Both the position numbers and the translations under genes were made by a program. The notes beneath the pieces are model-generated. The model was not told where the DNA came from, searched no databases, and saw only the letters and a program-made list of their open reading frames with translations. 64,000 nucleotides of DNA from Paenibacillus lutimineralis (GTDB taxonomy: Bacteria; Bacillota; Bacilli; Paenibacillales; Paenibacillaceae), in NCBI RefSeq assembly GCF_003991425.1, contig NZ_CP034346.1, positions 4,315,501 to 4,379,500 of the forward strand. Reading direction: 5' to 3'. How positions within the stretch are numbered: position 1 is the first letter of the stretch; every line of letters starts with the position of its first letter. Positions 1 to 9,099 of this stretch are shown piece after piece.

Positions 1-9
1 CAAGCATAC

Positions 10-55
10 AAAAAGCCTCCGAACTATCACAAGGATAAATTCAGAAGCTTTTTCT
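10..55 (-). terminator. Terminator of the first tRNA-Leu
   Basis: Read on the minus strand, AAAAAGCTTCTGAA pairs (with G-U pairs) with TTCGGAGGCTTTTT across a short AT-rich loop and ends in a T run. It lies just downstream of the tRNA-Leu at 69-151, as an intrinsic terminator should. Confidence 0.7.
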
Positions 56-67
56 TTGTTAAGATAA

Positions 68-151
<84 letters not shown>

Positions 152-189
152 GTTTTTCGTTGATGCAATGTTTTGCAACAACGAAATAT

Positions 190-218
190 AATATACCATG
201 TATTTATAAGAGAGTCAA
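190..218 (-). promoter_or_regulatory. Sigma-A promoter of tRNA-Leu copy 1
   Basis: On the minus strand, -35 TTGACT (213-218), 17-bp spacer, -10 TATATT (190-195), about 40 bp before the tRNA. Near-consensus; the second tRNA-Leu has the same arrangement. Confidence 0.75.
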
Positions 219-248
219 CCAAAAAATTCTATAAATGATTTTCGAAAA

Positions 249-1421
249 TTATATTCTTGAGACCCCCGTCTTCCGGGCGATTCGGATTACCGCTTCGCTA
301 ACGGCAATACTCGGTCTCTTGTCGAAGGCATCCGGAACAATGTAATTTTCATTAAGTTCCTCATCGTTCACCAGGTCTGCAATGCCTTGAGCCGCGGCAA
401 GCTTCATCTCGTCCGTAATATTCCGTACTCTTGCGTCCAAAGCACCTCGGAAGATGCCTGGGAATACCAGAAGGTTGTTGATCTGATTGGGGTAATCAGA
501 TCTACCTGTGGCTACTATTCTTGCTCCACCTTTAATAGCCTCCTCCGGCATAATCTCCGGCACGGGGTTGGCAAGAGCGAAGATGATGCAGTCTGGATTC
601 ATGGTTTGCACCATTTTCTTCGTCAGCACTCCTTCAACCGACACCCCGATGAATACGTCCTTGCCTTTAATAATATCTTCAAGGGTTCCTGTCTCGAAAT
701 CCCTATTCGTAACTTTTGCGATTCTTTGATGGGCCTCGTTCATTGAGCCAGTATTCTCCGAAATTGCTCCGTTAATATCGCATAGTACCATATGCCTTGC
801 CCCTGCCGCGAGCAGCAATTTTGCAATAGCAATACCCGATGCACCCGCGCCGTTGATCACGATACGCATACTGTCCAAAGATTTATCAACAATCTTCATA
901 GCGTTGTGCAGACCCGCAAGCACGGCAACGGCCGTTCCGTGCTGATCGTCATGGTATACGGGAATATTTAGAGTTTCCTTCAGCTTATCCTCGATGTAGA
1001 AGCATTCAGGCGCCTTTATATCCTCCAGATGAATACCTCCGAAGCCGGGTGCGATAACTTGAATGGTTCTTACAATTTCATCCGGATCAAGGCTGTCGAT
1101 ACAGATCGGGAATGCGTTCACGTTGCCAAACTTCTTAAGAAGCAGCGCCTTGCCTTCGATAACGGGCAATCCCCCCTCGGGGCCGATATTGCCAAGCCCC
1201 AAAACGGCTGTCCCATTCGTTACAATGGCTACAGTGCTACCTTTGATCGTGTACTCATAGGCCTTTTCTTTATCTTTGGCAATTTCTTTGCAAGGTTCCG
1301 CTACCCCCGGCGTATATGCCAGCTCCAGATCGTGTTTGTTATTAAGCGGCATTTTAGTCGCAATTTCGAGCTTACCGTGTCTCACCCTATGTGCCTGTAA
1401 TGCCTCTTCCTTTATGCTCAT
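249..1421 (-). CDS. ytsJ: NAD(P)-dependent malic enzyme (YtsJ-like)
   Basis: Oxidatively decarboxylates malate to pyruvate in the cytoplasm. The protein begins [19 protein letters not shown], close to B. subtilis YtsJ. It has [12 protein letters not shown] near residue 40, the malic-enzyme region [11 protein letters not shown] near 155, and a Rossmann NAD-binding segment [16 protein letters not shown] near 190. Length (390 aa) fits the short bacterial form without a phosphotransacetylase tail. I chose the ATG at 1421 because GGGGG lies 8 nt before it; an in-frame ATG at 1439 has no ribosome site. A CcpA-like palindrome lies about 100 bp upstream. NAD versus NADP preference cannot be read from the sequence. 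Confidence 0.93.
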   Translation of the reverse strand: MSIKEEALQAHRVRHGKLEIATKMPLNNKHDLELAYTPGVAEPCKEIAKDKEKAYEYTIKGSTVAIVTNGTAVLGLGNIGPEGGLPVIEGKALLLKKFGNVNAFPICIDSLDPDEIVRTIQVIAPGFGGIHLEDIKAPECFYIEDKLKETLNIPVYHDDQHGTAVAVLAGLHNAMKIVDKSLDSMRIVINGAGASGIAIAKLLLAAGARHMVLCDINGAISENTGSMNEAHQRIAKVTNRDFETGTLEDIIKGKDVFIGVSVEGVLTKKMVQTMNPDCIIFALANPVPEIMPEEAIKGGARIVATGRSDYPNQINNLLVFPGIFRGALDARVRNITDEMKLAAAQGIADLVNDEELNENYIVPDAFDKRPSIAVSEAVIRIARKTGVSRI

Positions 1422-1519
1422 TGTCCCAACCCCCGGCATAATTGATAGATCTGTACGGCTCTTATTATTCCTTGCTTAACCTAACGGATAACATTAATGA
1501 CCTACCTGTCTTTCAAATT

Positions 1520-1533
1520 TGACAGCGCTTACA
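1520..1533 (-). promoter_or_regulatory. Possible cre (CcpA) site upstream of malic enzyme
   Basis: On the minus strand, TGTAAGCGCTGTCA matches the catabolite-responsive element consensus TGWAARCGYTWNCW with one mismatch and is nearly palindromic. It is 99 bp upstream of the malic-enzyme start. Regulation by CcpA is inference only. Confidence 0.35.
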
Positions 1534-1544
1534 AATTATCCCCC

Positions 1545-1889
1545 CTACTTCATCGACTCAGGATTGCCAACGACCCGAGTCACCAGAACATCTACCTTAT
1601 ACCCCGTGTTATGATTGTATTTCACCAGTGGACATTCATATAATAACACGCGCTGTCCTTCATGGGAATTGATAATGGCGGAATCTTAAAAATCCCATGG
1701 GAGTAAGCATTGGTAAACTCGACTCTTTGTCCGCCCTGTTCCTATTATACGGACATCACTGTTCCAAATATGCCTTCTTAGGTACTTATAACGCCCTTTT
1801 TTTCTACTATGTAAAAAGCTCGCAAATCCCCTTAGATGGGAATTCACGAGCTTATTCGTTCTTAAGTACGGTGCCACGTTTGGGTTCAA
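1545..1889 (-). pseudogene. Possible decayed coding fragment
   Basis: One minus-strand frame reads through 1889-1545 with a single in-frame TAA at 1686-1688. The last 46 codons before a TAG at 1545 look protein-like (SAIINSHEGQRVLLYECP, then KYNHNTGYKVDVLVTRVVG) but have no start codon or ribosome site of their own. The upstream part is less convincing. I do not recognise a family. It fills the gap between the malic enzyme and the stalk-domain gene and may be a remnant or chance. Confidence 0.25.
1813..1853 (-). terminator. Terminator of the stalk-domain gene
   Basis: On the minus strand AAGCTCG...CGAGCTT closes a hairpin with an inner ATTCCC/GGGGAT stem, followed by TTTTT. It is about 60 bp beyond the stop of the gene ending at 1914. 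Confidence 0.7.
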
Positions 1890-1913
1890 ATCCTAACTTG
1901 TAAATTCAGAGCC

Positions 1914-2613
1914 TTACTTCAGTTTAGCTACACTAACAGCGACCTGCTCGATTTGGCTGTTGCTCAAGGAGCCGTCAGGGGAGCTAATCGTCACCGTCCG
2001 GTCGTCCAGTTGGAATCCCAGCATCGGTGTATCAGAAGGTGTATACCACTTCGCGATGACGCCATTAGATAACTTGACCTCTTTGGATTCATAGTCGGTG
2101 GAATAATCCCGTGGTGACACATTAACAATCATATGCCTAAAGATCAAATTGACTCCATCGCCCGTAGCTGCCGCTTTAACGTAACTGTCGTTTGCAGTCA
2201 TTTGCTTTGGAACATAGGCTGTCTCAAAGGATTCGAAATTGGCGTAAGCCTTTTTGATCGCCTTAATCTGTGCTTCATTGTAATTGATGGTCATCAGCTC
2301 ACCTGCAGGCTGGTTATCGCCGCCCTGTGTCGTTTCCAGGCGAATCTGCTGGCTGGTGGCATCGAACTGTACATTGATTCCAGCCATGTTGGAAATGACC
2401 CGCACTGGCAAATACGTCGTGTTTTGATAGGTGATTGGCACAAGCTTTTTGCCATTACTGTCTGTTAAGGATTGAACAGCCCCGTTAACTTTAAAGGTAA
2501 TGCCGTGATTCAAATAAGCGCTGATCTTCTCCAGCTTGCTTCCGGCATACACACCGGCAGCTCCCGATAAAGTCATTCCCACTACGATGAGGGACAAAAG
2601 TGTTTTTTTTCAT
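1914..2613 (-). pseudogene. Stalk-domain (copper amine oxidase N-like) secreted protein, +1 frameshift in A8
   Basis: The body encodes a Paenibacillus-type stalk domain: KVNG, PITYQNTTYLPVRVISNMAG and a short beta segment around residues 35-90, then about 130 unassigned residues. The only ATG with a strong ribosome site (AAGGAGAGATCGTT before 2613) is out of frame by one base. It is followed by a run of eight A (2603-2610 on the plus strand as T). With seven A the reading would be MKKTLLSLIVVGMTLSGAAG, a typical signal peptide joined to the body. As written only a TTG at 2597 without a ribosome site opens the frame. This could be phase variation, transcriptional slippage, a sequencing error or an inactivated gene. 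It follows the lipoprotein gene by about 40 bp, so the two are probably one operon. Confidence 0.7.
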
Positions 2614-2654
2614 AACGATCTCTCCTTTTTCTTCTCCTTTTTTTCCGAACATCA

Positions 2655-3839
2655 TCATTGTTTGAAATCGACAATATGGGTTACGATAAGCTTCTCTTTG
2701 TCATCCACAGTGATACCGAGCCTTGCACCAGAAGGGCTCCAGCTTGGCGGATATACCGGAAAATACGATAACCCTAGCGGCGATACCTTGCCGGAGACAG
2801 TATCAAAAATATAGATCCCATTCATGCCGCCCTTATCCTCGGTATAAACCGCGAAGGCCAGCTTGGAAGAATCGGGGGACCAGGATTGATAGGACACCAA
2901 ATCACCTTTACCGATCTGTAAGCCTTGCACATGACCACTCGTATCATAGATGAGCAGGCTCTCTTCTTCCTGCCCGCCGCTTCTTGTGGTGGTGACGGCA
3001 ATCCGTTGACTGTCAGGAGACAGACTCAAGGTGGAGACATCCGTGGCTAGCAGGGTTGGCCGAGCTTGTGTGGAGGTGAAGCTTTTCAGGCGGCTATTGT
3101 TATCTGTGTAATAAATCTGTCCATTACCCACAGCAAATTGGGTGAAGAACTCTACTTCGGAATCCTGCAACTCGATCTTTTCCCGGGTGCCGTCTACAGA
3201 AATCTTCCATATCGCACCTAGGCCCTCCATCGAGCCGGCGGCAAGAATATAGGTGTCATTATTGAGCCAACCGCCCACTTCCATATAATTGTTAATCGCT
3301 AGCAGCTCATTCCGCTCCCCTGTGGCCAAATTTTTGATCGCATTCACGGCCTCATATTTGTTCTTCCAGGTCTGAATGAAGCTGTATTTCCCGTCCGGCG
3401 ATGGAAATGATTTGATGACCTCCCCTTGACTTGCTCCCGGTTTCTCCTCGATGCTCTGGCGCTGTTCTGTCTCCAGATCAAAACGGAACCGACTGTAGCT
3501 AAACTGCGCTTCATCTGTAGCCGTCGCCTGCTTCTCCAATGCGGTCACTTGGATCTCCAGTTCGTGGTCTGAGAACCATTTTTCTATATTTGCACCTTCA
3601 ATCCGGTGTATCCGTTGCACGGCAATTCCCTGCTCAGCAGGCGGTTTGCCCTCTTTAACTACGGTCAGCTCACGCTTTCCTCCTCCCGTCTCGGTGTTGG
3701 TGCGACTTCCTGCATCGGGCGTGTTTCGAACCGGTGCTGTTCTGCCCTCCTGCGCTGCATTACAACCCGATATTATGCCGGCTGACAGCAAGGTCGCGGC
3801 AAGCAGTACGGCGATGTAGTTCCTTCTGTTCATCTTCAT
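2655..3839 (-). CDS. Lipoprotein with TolB/WD40-like beta-propeller repeats
   Basis: A 394-aa protein starting at ATG 3839, with AGGAGG 6 nt upstream; a TTG further out overlaps that site and is unlikely. The N-terminus MKMNRRNYIAVLLAATLLSAG ends in a lipobox ISGC, so it should be lipid-anchored outside the membrane. PD40-type repeats appear as FPSPDGKYSF, LSLSPDSQRIAV, SWSPDSSKLAFA and SWSPSGARLGIT through the C-terminal 270 residues. No catalytic motif is visible; a binding or sensory role is inference. It is encoded downstream of the two-component system with its own promoter, which carries direct repeats typical of OmpR-family sites. Confidence 0.85.
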   Translation of the reverse strand: MKMNRRNYIAVLLAATLLSAGIISGCNAAQEGRTAPVRNTPDAGSRTNTETGGGKRELTVVKEGKPPAEQGIAVQRIHRIEGANIEKWFSDHELEIQVTALEKQATATDEAQFSYSRFRFDLETEQRQSIEEKPGASQGEVIKSFPSPDGKYSFIQTWKNKYEAVNAIKNLATGERNELLAINNYMEVGGWLNNDTYILAAGSMEGLGAIWKISVDGTREKIELQDSEVEFFTQFAVGNGQIYYTDNNSRLKSFTSTQARPTLLATDVSTLSLSPDSQRIAVTTTRSGGQEEESLLIYDTSGHVQGLQIGKGDLVSYQSWSPDSSKLAFAVYTEDKGGMNGIYIFDTVSGKVSPLGLSYFPVYPPSWSPSGARLGITVDDKEKLIVTHIVDFKQ

Positions 3840-3932
3840 CGAGGTCCTCCTGCTCAAAAATGTAATTCAGACCCGGGCCGCTTGATCCGGTTGTGGTCTG
3901 CTTAGTCTGTTGCAAGCTCCCCCATGACCCTT

Positions 3933-3985
3933 AGTATAGAGAGACAATATTTCGCAAAAATATCTGGCTTGTAACGAACTTGTAA
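3933..3985 (-). promoter_or_regulatory. Promoter with tandem TTACAAG repeats (response-regulator site)
   Basis: On the minus strand two TTACAAG heptamers (3979-3985 and 3968-3974) repeat at 11-bp spacing. They lie upstream of a weak -35 and a good -10 TATACT (3933-3938). OmpR-family regulators commonly bind direct repeats about one helical turn apart at this position. The likely regulator is the one encoded at 5581-6270. Confidence 0.45.
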
Positions 3986-4038
3986 ACAATCGTTGAATCC
4001 ATATTGGGGGTCAATCACGTCGAAAAGCCCGGATGATC

Positions 4039-5580
4039 TTATTCATTCCGAGCTTCGCCTTTGTTAGTTTGTGTATATTTTATTCCTTCCGAACCAGAAG
4101 CATGCAGTGGAAGCTCCACCGTGAAACGCGACCCATCCGGTCCCGTCTCGATAAGCTGTACCGTTCCTCCTTGCTTCTCGGCCAGGTTACGAACCAGAGC
4201 TAACCCAAGTCCTGTTCCACCGCTGGCTCTTGATCGGTCTTTGCTAACTGTATAGAACGGATCGAAAATACGTAGCTCGGCTTCCTCCGGAATACCGATT
4301 CCCGTATCGGCAACTTCGATAATCATCCGCTGCGTCCCATCTGTTGGTGCTGTAATGTAGTTAAGCAGGTGGACTTGTCCGCCTGGTCGATTATATTTTA
4401 TCGCATTGTCCAGTAAATTAAGCATTATGTGCATCACGTTCTCGGGATCCACCCACACCTCACCTTCAGCAAGCGAAGTTTGGATCGTGACCCCGCAGCT
4501 GTCCGCCTTTCCTTGCAGCCGGGCTACGGCTTCCTCTAGCAAAGGCCGTAGTGGAACCACCTCCGCCTGCGTCTCAAACTCGTAAACATCCATCGCAGAC
4601 AACTGCAACGCCTTCTCTACAAGACTGTACAGCCGCTGTGCCTCCACGTGAATACGCCCTCCAGCATCGTCTAGCAGAGCAGGATCATCTCCGTACATTT
4701 TCAACAAGTCGGCGTACGCGATAATCGAGGTTAACGGTGTCTTCAGCTCATGGCTGATATTGCCGATAAATTGCTTCTGTTGCTGCTCCAGTTCTCGAAG
4801 TCGCCCCACTGCTTCAAGCAGCTTCTGTTTCTCTTCATGCAACGCTCCGACGGATGTGGAAATGCTGCGACTCATTTCATAGATTCCCTCCGCAAGCTCG
4901 CCCAGTTCATCCTTTCTAACTACAGAAGGGGCCGACAGATAATTCCCCTGACCAATTAGTGAGGCCGCCTTGTTCAGTCGGTTAATGACATTGACCTGCC
5001 GCCTGACGTACAAGTAGCCGATTAGAAAACCGACACCCAGAACGATGGCTCCGGCAAGAAGAAACAACCGCTGAGTCCGGGCGTAAAAAGCATTTTGCTC
5101 GACGAGCGAGGCATGAAACTGCACCGTGCCCAGACGCTGCTCGGCATTGTACAGTGGAGCGAGAAACAACAGCTGATCCCCTTCGGTAATGTACGCCGAC
5201 TGCCCCTGGGCTGTAAAATGCAGAGCATCCTGAACATCAGCGCGGGGCTGAAATGGCAGCGAGGTACCGGCAAAGGTACCGTCCACCGTATACAGCGTCA
5301 CCGCCATACCACTTTGTGCACCCAAATCTACAGCCAGCCGTTGACCCGTCTGCTTCATAAACTGGTCCGGCTGAACCCGTCTCCCAGTTAGATATTCCTC
5401 CCGTACGCGTAGATTGGCTGCTTCCGCTTGCTGGGTAAAAGACTGCTCCAGCATGGTTCGCTGGTTCTCCCGGATACCTTTCAGCACCAGAACACTCAGG
5501 CAGGTTACGATAAAAACGAGTAAGAGAGCGAGCAGCAGTGACATTTTCCCCTTCAGGCCCAGCCGGAATTTGCCGATCAT
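4039..5580 (-). CDS. Sensor histidine kinase (HAMP, HisKA, HATPase)
   Basis: A 513-aa membrane kinase: transmembrane segment at about 13-34, extracytoplasmic sensor of about 135 residues, second transmembrane segment at about 171-192, HAMP linker, then the phospho-acceptor box FIGNISHELKTPLTS with His277. The N box is NLLDNAIKYN, the G1 box DTGIGIPEE, and GGTGLGLAL follows. The ATG at 5580 directly abuts the TAG of the response regulator gene (TAGATG), so translation is probably coupled. It should phosphorylate the partner regulator; the signal is unknown. Confidence 0.95.
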   Translation of the reverse strand: MIGKFRLGLKGKMSLLLALLLVFIVTCLSVLVLKGIRENQRTMLEQSFTQQAEAANLRVREEYLTGRRVQPDQFMKQTGQRLAVDLGAQSGMAVTLYTVDGTFAGTSLPFQPRADVQDALHFTAQGQSAYITEGDQLLFLAPLYNAEQRLGTVQFHASLVEQNAFYARTQRLFLLAGAIVLGVGFLIGYLYVRRQVNVINRLNKAASLIGQGNYLSAPSVVRKDELGELAEGIYEMSRSISTSVGALHEEKQKLLEAVGRLRELEQQQKQFIGNISHELKTPLTSIIAYADLLKMYGDDPALLDDAGGRIHVEAQRLYSLVEKALQLSAMDVYEFETQAEVVPLRPLLEEAVARLQGKADSCGVTIQTSLAEGEVWVDPENVMHIMLNLLDNAIKYNRPGGQVHLLNYITAPTDGTQRMIIEVADTGIGIPEEAELRIFDPFYTVSKDRSRASGGTGLGLALVRNLAEKQGGTVQLIETGPDGSRFTVELPLHASGSEGIKYTQTNKGEARNE

Positions 5581-6270
5581 CTAGGGTGACCCCGTGCTTT
5601 TATAGCCGATACCGTACACCGTCTGAATGAGCCCGTGGTGACTGCCCAGCTTTTTGCGCAGACGCTGCACATGGATGTCCACGGTGCGGGTTCCACCTGC
5701 AAAATCCATATCCCATACCTTCTCCAGCAGCACTTCCCGTGAATAGACCCGACCCGGATTGCGCATCAGCAAGACTAGCAGATCAAATTCCTTAGGTGTT
5801 AAATCGAGCTGTTTACCCTGAATCGACACCGTCCGGCTGAACAACTCAGCGGTCAGTTCTCCCAATCTGAGCACATCCTGCTGTTGCTCTTGCTGCGCTT
5901 GTTGAGCATAACTTCCCCTGCGTGATAACGCCTTGACTCTGGCCAGTAGCTCCCGCATATCAAATGGCTTGGTCATGTAATCGTCAGCACCCAGCTCCAG
6001 TCCCAGCACTTTATCGACAATATCATCCTTGACCGTCAAGAGCAGAATCGCAGGCCTCAGCTGTCCATCCAGCTTGCGGCATACGTCATATCCATTTATA
6101 CGAGGCATCATGACATCGAGTACCATAACTGCAGGCTGGAAAGTTTCCACCATACCCAGCGCCTCCTGACCATCCGCAGCCGTCTCCACCTCATAACCTT
6201 CCCTGCGCAGCGCATATGCTAAAGCCGTCCGTATACTGCTCTCGTCATCGACTACTAGTATTTTGATCAT
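5581..6270 (-). CDS. OmpR/PhoB-family response regulator
   Basis: A 229-aa regulator with a receiver domain (acidic VVDDE at the N-terminus, phospho-acceptor Asp52 in MVLDVMMPRINGYD, Thr near 84, Lys near 105 in MTKPFDMRELL). A winged-helix C-domain follows (LTPKEFDLLVLLMRNPGRV, GTRTVDIHVQRLRKKL, GYGIGYK-type hairpin). A Gln-rich linker separates the two. The ATG at 6270 has AAGGAG 7-8 nt upstream. It is the first gene of a two-gene operon with the kinase and a likely regulator of the lipoprotein promoter at about 3933-3985. Confidence 0.95.
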   Translation of the reverse strand: MIKILVVDDESSIRTALAYALRREGYEVETAADGQEALGMVETFQPAVMVLDVMMPRINGYDVCRKLDGQLRPAILLLTVKDDIVDKVLGLELGADDYMTKPFDMRELLARVKALSRRGSYAQQAQQEQQQDVLRLGELTAELFSRTVSIQGKQLDLTPKEFDLLVLLMRNPGRVYSREVLLEKVWDMDFAGGTRTVDIHVQRLRKKLGSHHGLIQTVYGIGYKSTGSP

Positions 6271-6359
6271 AAAACATCTCCTTGCACTCTTGCATTCTTA
6301 GTACCATGTATTATACCAACTAGGAGAAACGGTTGCACCGTCCTTAATTTCTTCTAAAC

Positions 6360-7562
6360 TTAAGAAGCATTTTTCTTCTCTGTAGCAAAATAAAGTAAGG
6401 CGAGAATCGGGAAAGCTAATCCAAACCATAACGCAGTACTCCATCCCCCAGTGGCATATGCCCATCCGCCAATTGCGGATCCAATGGCACCGCCAAAAAA
6501 GAAAATAGCCATAAAAAGCCCGTTCAGGCGACTACGAATTTCGGGACTCAACGAGAAGAGTGCACGTTGTCCGAGCACAAGATTCGCGGATACTCCGGCG
6601 TCTAATAATACGGCTGCAATGACGAGAACTACTACTCCGATTGGCGAACTAGTCCGAACTATAAGCGGCAACAAAATAGAAATGACGACAGTAACCAGTG
6701 CTATCCCGGTCGCAGGTTTAGTCCAACCTCGGTCGGCCACCCTTCCAGCCACGGGCGCAGCTATCGCTCCCGCAACTCCAAGAAGCGCAAATAATGCAAT
6801 AGATTTCTGAGAAAAGTGGAAGGCTGGGCTAGCTAACAGTAATGGAACTGTTGTCCAAAATAAGCTAAATGTCGCAAACAAACCTGCATGATATGCAGCC
6901 CGACGGCGTAAGACTTGATTGGTTCGCAGTAAGTGCCACATAGAACCAAGTAAAGCTGTATAGTTTGTTTCAGCCTGAGGCTTTCTTGTTGGTAATACCC
7001 TCCATAGTACGATCATCAATATAATTACAGCAGCGGCGGACAAAGCGAATACGGCATGCCAGCTAAAAAGGTCAGCTACCAAGATCGACAAAGGACGGGA
7101 GAGCATGATTCCAAGTAACAAACCACTCATAATGTTACCTACAACACGACCGCGCGATGATTCGGAAGCAAGATATGATGCAAAAGGAACGAGTACTTGC
7201 GTTGCGACCGATCCTAAACCAATTACAAAGGATGCGATTAAAAACAGCACAGGTTGTTTCGACACTGCCGTAATTACAAGGGCAACCGATGTGAGAAGTA
7301 AAGATACTACGATCAGTCTTCGATTTTCGAGAATATCACCCATAGGGACTACAAATAGTAAGCCAACCACGTAACCAATCTGCGTTAAAGTGACGATTAA
7401 GCCAGAACTATTTGCTGGCAGCCCGATTGAAGAACTGATTAAGCCGACCAGGGGCTGTGCATAGTAAAGATTAGCTACAATGATACCGCATGCGGTAGCT
7501 ATAAGTAGCGTTAACCATGTTGGGATACTTTTGTTGATTGTTTGATTTTTTATAGCAGTCAT
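6360..7562 (-). CDS. MFS transporter, drug-exporter type
   Basis: A 400-aa, 12-segment major facilitator. The loop motif between helices 2 and 3 is visible as [13 protein letters not shown], and the N-terminal region [11 protein letters not shown] resembles the YnfM/YgaY group of exporters. I use ATG 7562 (MTAIKNQT) because AAGGAG lies 9 nt upstream; in-frame starts further out lack a site. It is divergent from a TetR gene and shares the palindromic operators between them, so TetR control of this exporter is likely. The substrate is unknown. Confidence 0.88.
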   Translation of the reverse strand: MTAIKNQTINKSIPTWLTLLIATACGIIVANLYYAQPLVGLISSSIGLPANSSGLIVTLTQIGYVVGLLFVVPMGDILENRRLIVVSLLLTSVALVITAVSKQPVLFLIASFVIGLGSVATQVLVPFASYLASESSRGRVVGNIMSGLLLGIMLSRPLSILVADLFSWHAVFALSAAAVIILMIVLWRVLPTRKPQAETNYTALLGSMWHLLRTNQVLRRRAAYHAGLFATFSLFWTTVPLLLASPAFHFSQKSIALFALLGVAGAIAAPVAGRVADRGWTKPATGIALVTVVISILLPLIVRTSSPIGVVVLVIAAVLLDAGVSANLVLGQRALFSLSPEIRSRLNGLFMAIFFFGGAIGSAIGGWAYATGGWSTALWFGLAFPILALLYFATEKKNAS

Positions 7563-7661
7563 TTCAGACAACTCCTTAGATAGAATATTATGCTCAACAG
7601 TTAATAGCCTTTTTTCATGCAATTCTCAACATCTGAAGTTTATCTCCCTTCACTTTTGAGT

Positions 7662-7775
7662 ACTGTACGTATAGTATTTAATTTGATAATTAAATGATAT
7701 ACTGAACGTACAGTTTTGTAAATAGATAATTTCAACTTTCTTTTTTATTTATATTGGGTATACTGAACGTATAGT
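7662..7775. promoter_or_regulatory. Three operator-like palindromes between the MFS and tetR genes
   Basis: Three copies of a 14-bp imperfect palindrome, consensus ACTGWACGTAYAGT: ACTGTACGTATAGT (7662-7675), ACTGAACGTACAGT (7701-7714) and ACTGAACGTATAGT (7762-7775). They fill the 259-bp divergent intergenic region. The size and symmetry fit TetR-family operators. Confidence 0.7.
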
Positions 7776-7820
7776 TTATTTTCTCGCTTAGGATATGTAT
7801 TGGTGAAAGGAGAGATTAAA

Positions 7821-8405
7821 ATGGACGGAAAAAGAGGCAGACCGCGTAATGTAGAGGCGCAAAAGTCAATTCTTTTAGCATCTTATGAGTTATTGTTGGA
7901 GAACGGTTTTCAAGCCGTCACAGTTGATAAAATCGCTGATCGTGCCCAGGTAAGCAAAGCAACGATTTATAAATGGTGGCCTAACAAGGCGGCTGTAGTA
8001 ATGGATGGTTTTTTTTATGCCGCTGGAACCAGATTACCCGTGCCTGATACGGGTTCAGCATATAATGATATTCTATTGCATGCCACGAATTTAGCCATGT
8101 TTTTGATCAGTCAGGAAGGAACTATCATTACGGAGTTATTAGGTGAGGGGCAGTTTGATTCAGGATTGGCGGAGGCCTATCGAGCTCGATTTTTCCGTCC
8201 CCGCAGACTTGAGGCAAGGAGTCTTCTCGAGAAGGGAACCGAGCGCGGGGAATTAAAGAAAAGCCTCGACATTGACATCTGCATTGATCTCATTTACGGA
8301 CCCATTTTCTATCGTTTGCTTGTGACCGGCGACACATTGGACGAAACCTATGTGCAGCAATTAGTAACAAACGCCTTTGAAGGAATCATTGACACCAAAT
8401 CTTAG
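7821..8405 (+). CDS. TetR/AcrR-family transcriptional regulator
   Basis: A 194-aa regulator. The N-terminal HTH is clear: GRPRNVEAQKSILLASYELL, then FQAVTVDKIADRAQVSKATIYKWWPNKAAVV. The C-terminal part resembles the TetR_C domain (ARFFRPRRLEARSLLEKGTERGEL). ATG 7821 follows AAGGAGAGATTAAA; a TTG at 7800 is less likely. It is divergently encoded from the MFS exporter, so it probably represses that gene and itself through the three palindromes. Confidence 0.92.
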   Translation: MDGKRGRPRNVEAQKSILLASYELLLENGFQAVTVDKIADRAQVSKATIYKWWPNKAAVVMDGFFYAAGTRLPVPDTGSAYNDILLHATNLAMFLISQEGTIITELLGEGQFDSGLAEAYRARFFRPRRLEARSLLEKGTERGELKKSLDIDICIDLIYGPIFYRLLVTGDTLDETYVQQLVTNAFEGIIDTKS

Positions 8406-8467
8406 TTCCAATATAATCCTTATCATATTTATCTCTTCGCATTTATTAAGAAAGGAGTGTTCAATCT

Positions 8468-8533
8468 ATGAAGAAAAGATCTTTAACGTTTATATCTTCT
8501 GGATATGGATACTCTACTGCTGTTTTTTTCTAG
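8468..8533 (+). CDS. Putative 21-residue peptide
   Basis: ATG 8468 is preceded by AAAGGAG with about 10 nt spacing and opens MKKRSLTFISSGYGYSTAVF, ending at TAG 8531. It lies between tetR and the RidA-like gene. It could be a leader, a decayed signal-peptide gene or chance; only the ribosome site supports it. Confidence 0.2.
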   Translation: MKKRSLTFISSGYGYSTAVFF

Positions 8534-8616
8534 AATTCATTTTCACGGGAGAAGTGTGCCCAAAAATGAATGATTAAAATAGCAGAACAATTCTTATTAT
8601 GCGGAGGTATTTTAAA

Positions 8617-9015
8617 ATGGAAAATTTCAAAATTACTAGAAAAAACCCTGAAGGTATGTATAGTCCAGTAGGCAACTATACTCATATTACCAAAATCCCA
8701 AGAAATTCTGAGCTGTATGTTACTTCTGGTCAAATTGGAGTAGACCGAAATGGCAACATGCCTGAAAGCATGAACGAACAAATCAGGAATACTTTTAGTA
8801 ATATCCAAAGCGTGTTGCACTCTGAAGAGTTAACATCAGAGCATATTATCAAAGTAAATATATGGGCTACCCAAAAAATAGACTGGGATTATCTAGATGA
8901 ACAATGGGAGCAGTTATTTGGTAGTGATTATCCCGCGATGACGATCGGCTATATTTCTGAATTAGGATTGCCGGAAATTAAAATAGAAATTGAAATATGG
9001 GCAGCTAAAGCTTAA
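8617..9015 (+). CDS. RidA/YjgF/YER057c/UK114-family protein
   Basis: A 132-aa protein with the RidA fold signatures LYVTSGQIGVDRNGNMP and, at the C-terminus, YPAMTIGYISELGLPEIKIEIE. Classical RidA hydrolyses reactive imines and enamines; many family members do other things. The usual catalytic Arg near the C-terminus (R105 in RidA) is not evident here: the equivalent region reads AMTIGYISELGLPEIKIEIE. Deaminase activity is therefore uncertain. ATG 8617 follows GGAGG by 9-10 nt. A strong hairpin closes the transcript. Confidence 0.82.
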   Translation: MENFKITRKNPEGMYSPVGNYTHITKIPRNSELYVTSGQIGVDRNGNMPESMNEQIRNTFSNIQSVLHSEELTSEHIIKVNIWATQKIDWDYLDEQWEQLFGSDYPAMTIGYISELGLPEIKIEIEIWAAKA

Positions 9016-9026
9016 ATGTGACTTCA

Positions 9027-9063
9027 AACCCCTCACGTAAATGTAATATTTTCGTGAGGGGTT
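9027..9063. terminator. Hairpin terminator between convergent genes
   Basis: AACCCCTCACG pairs with CGTGAGGGGTT around a 15-nt loop. It separates the RidA-like gene (plus) from the biosynthetic cluster (minus), so it may end both transcripts. The T runs are weak on both sides. Confidence 0.6.
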
Positions 9064-9099
9064 ATTATCAATACAAAAAATTAAGAAACTTAGCTCCAT

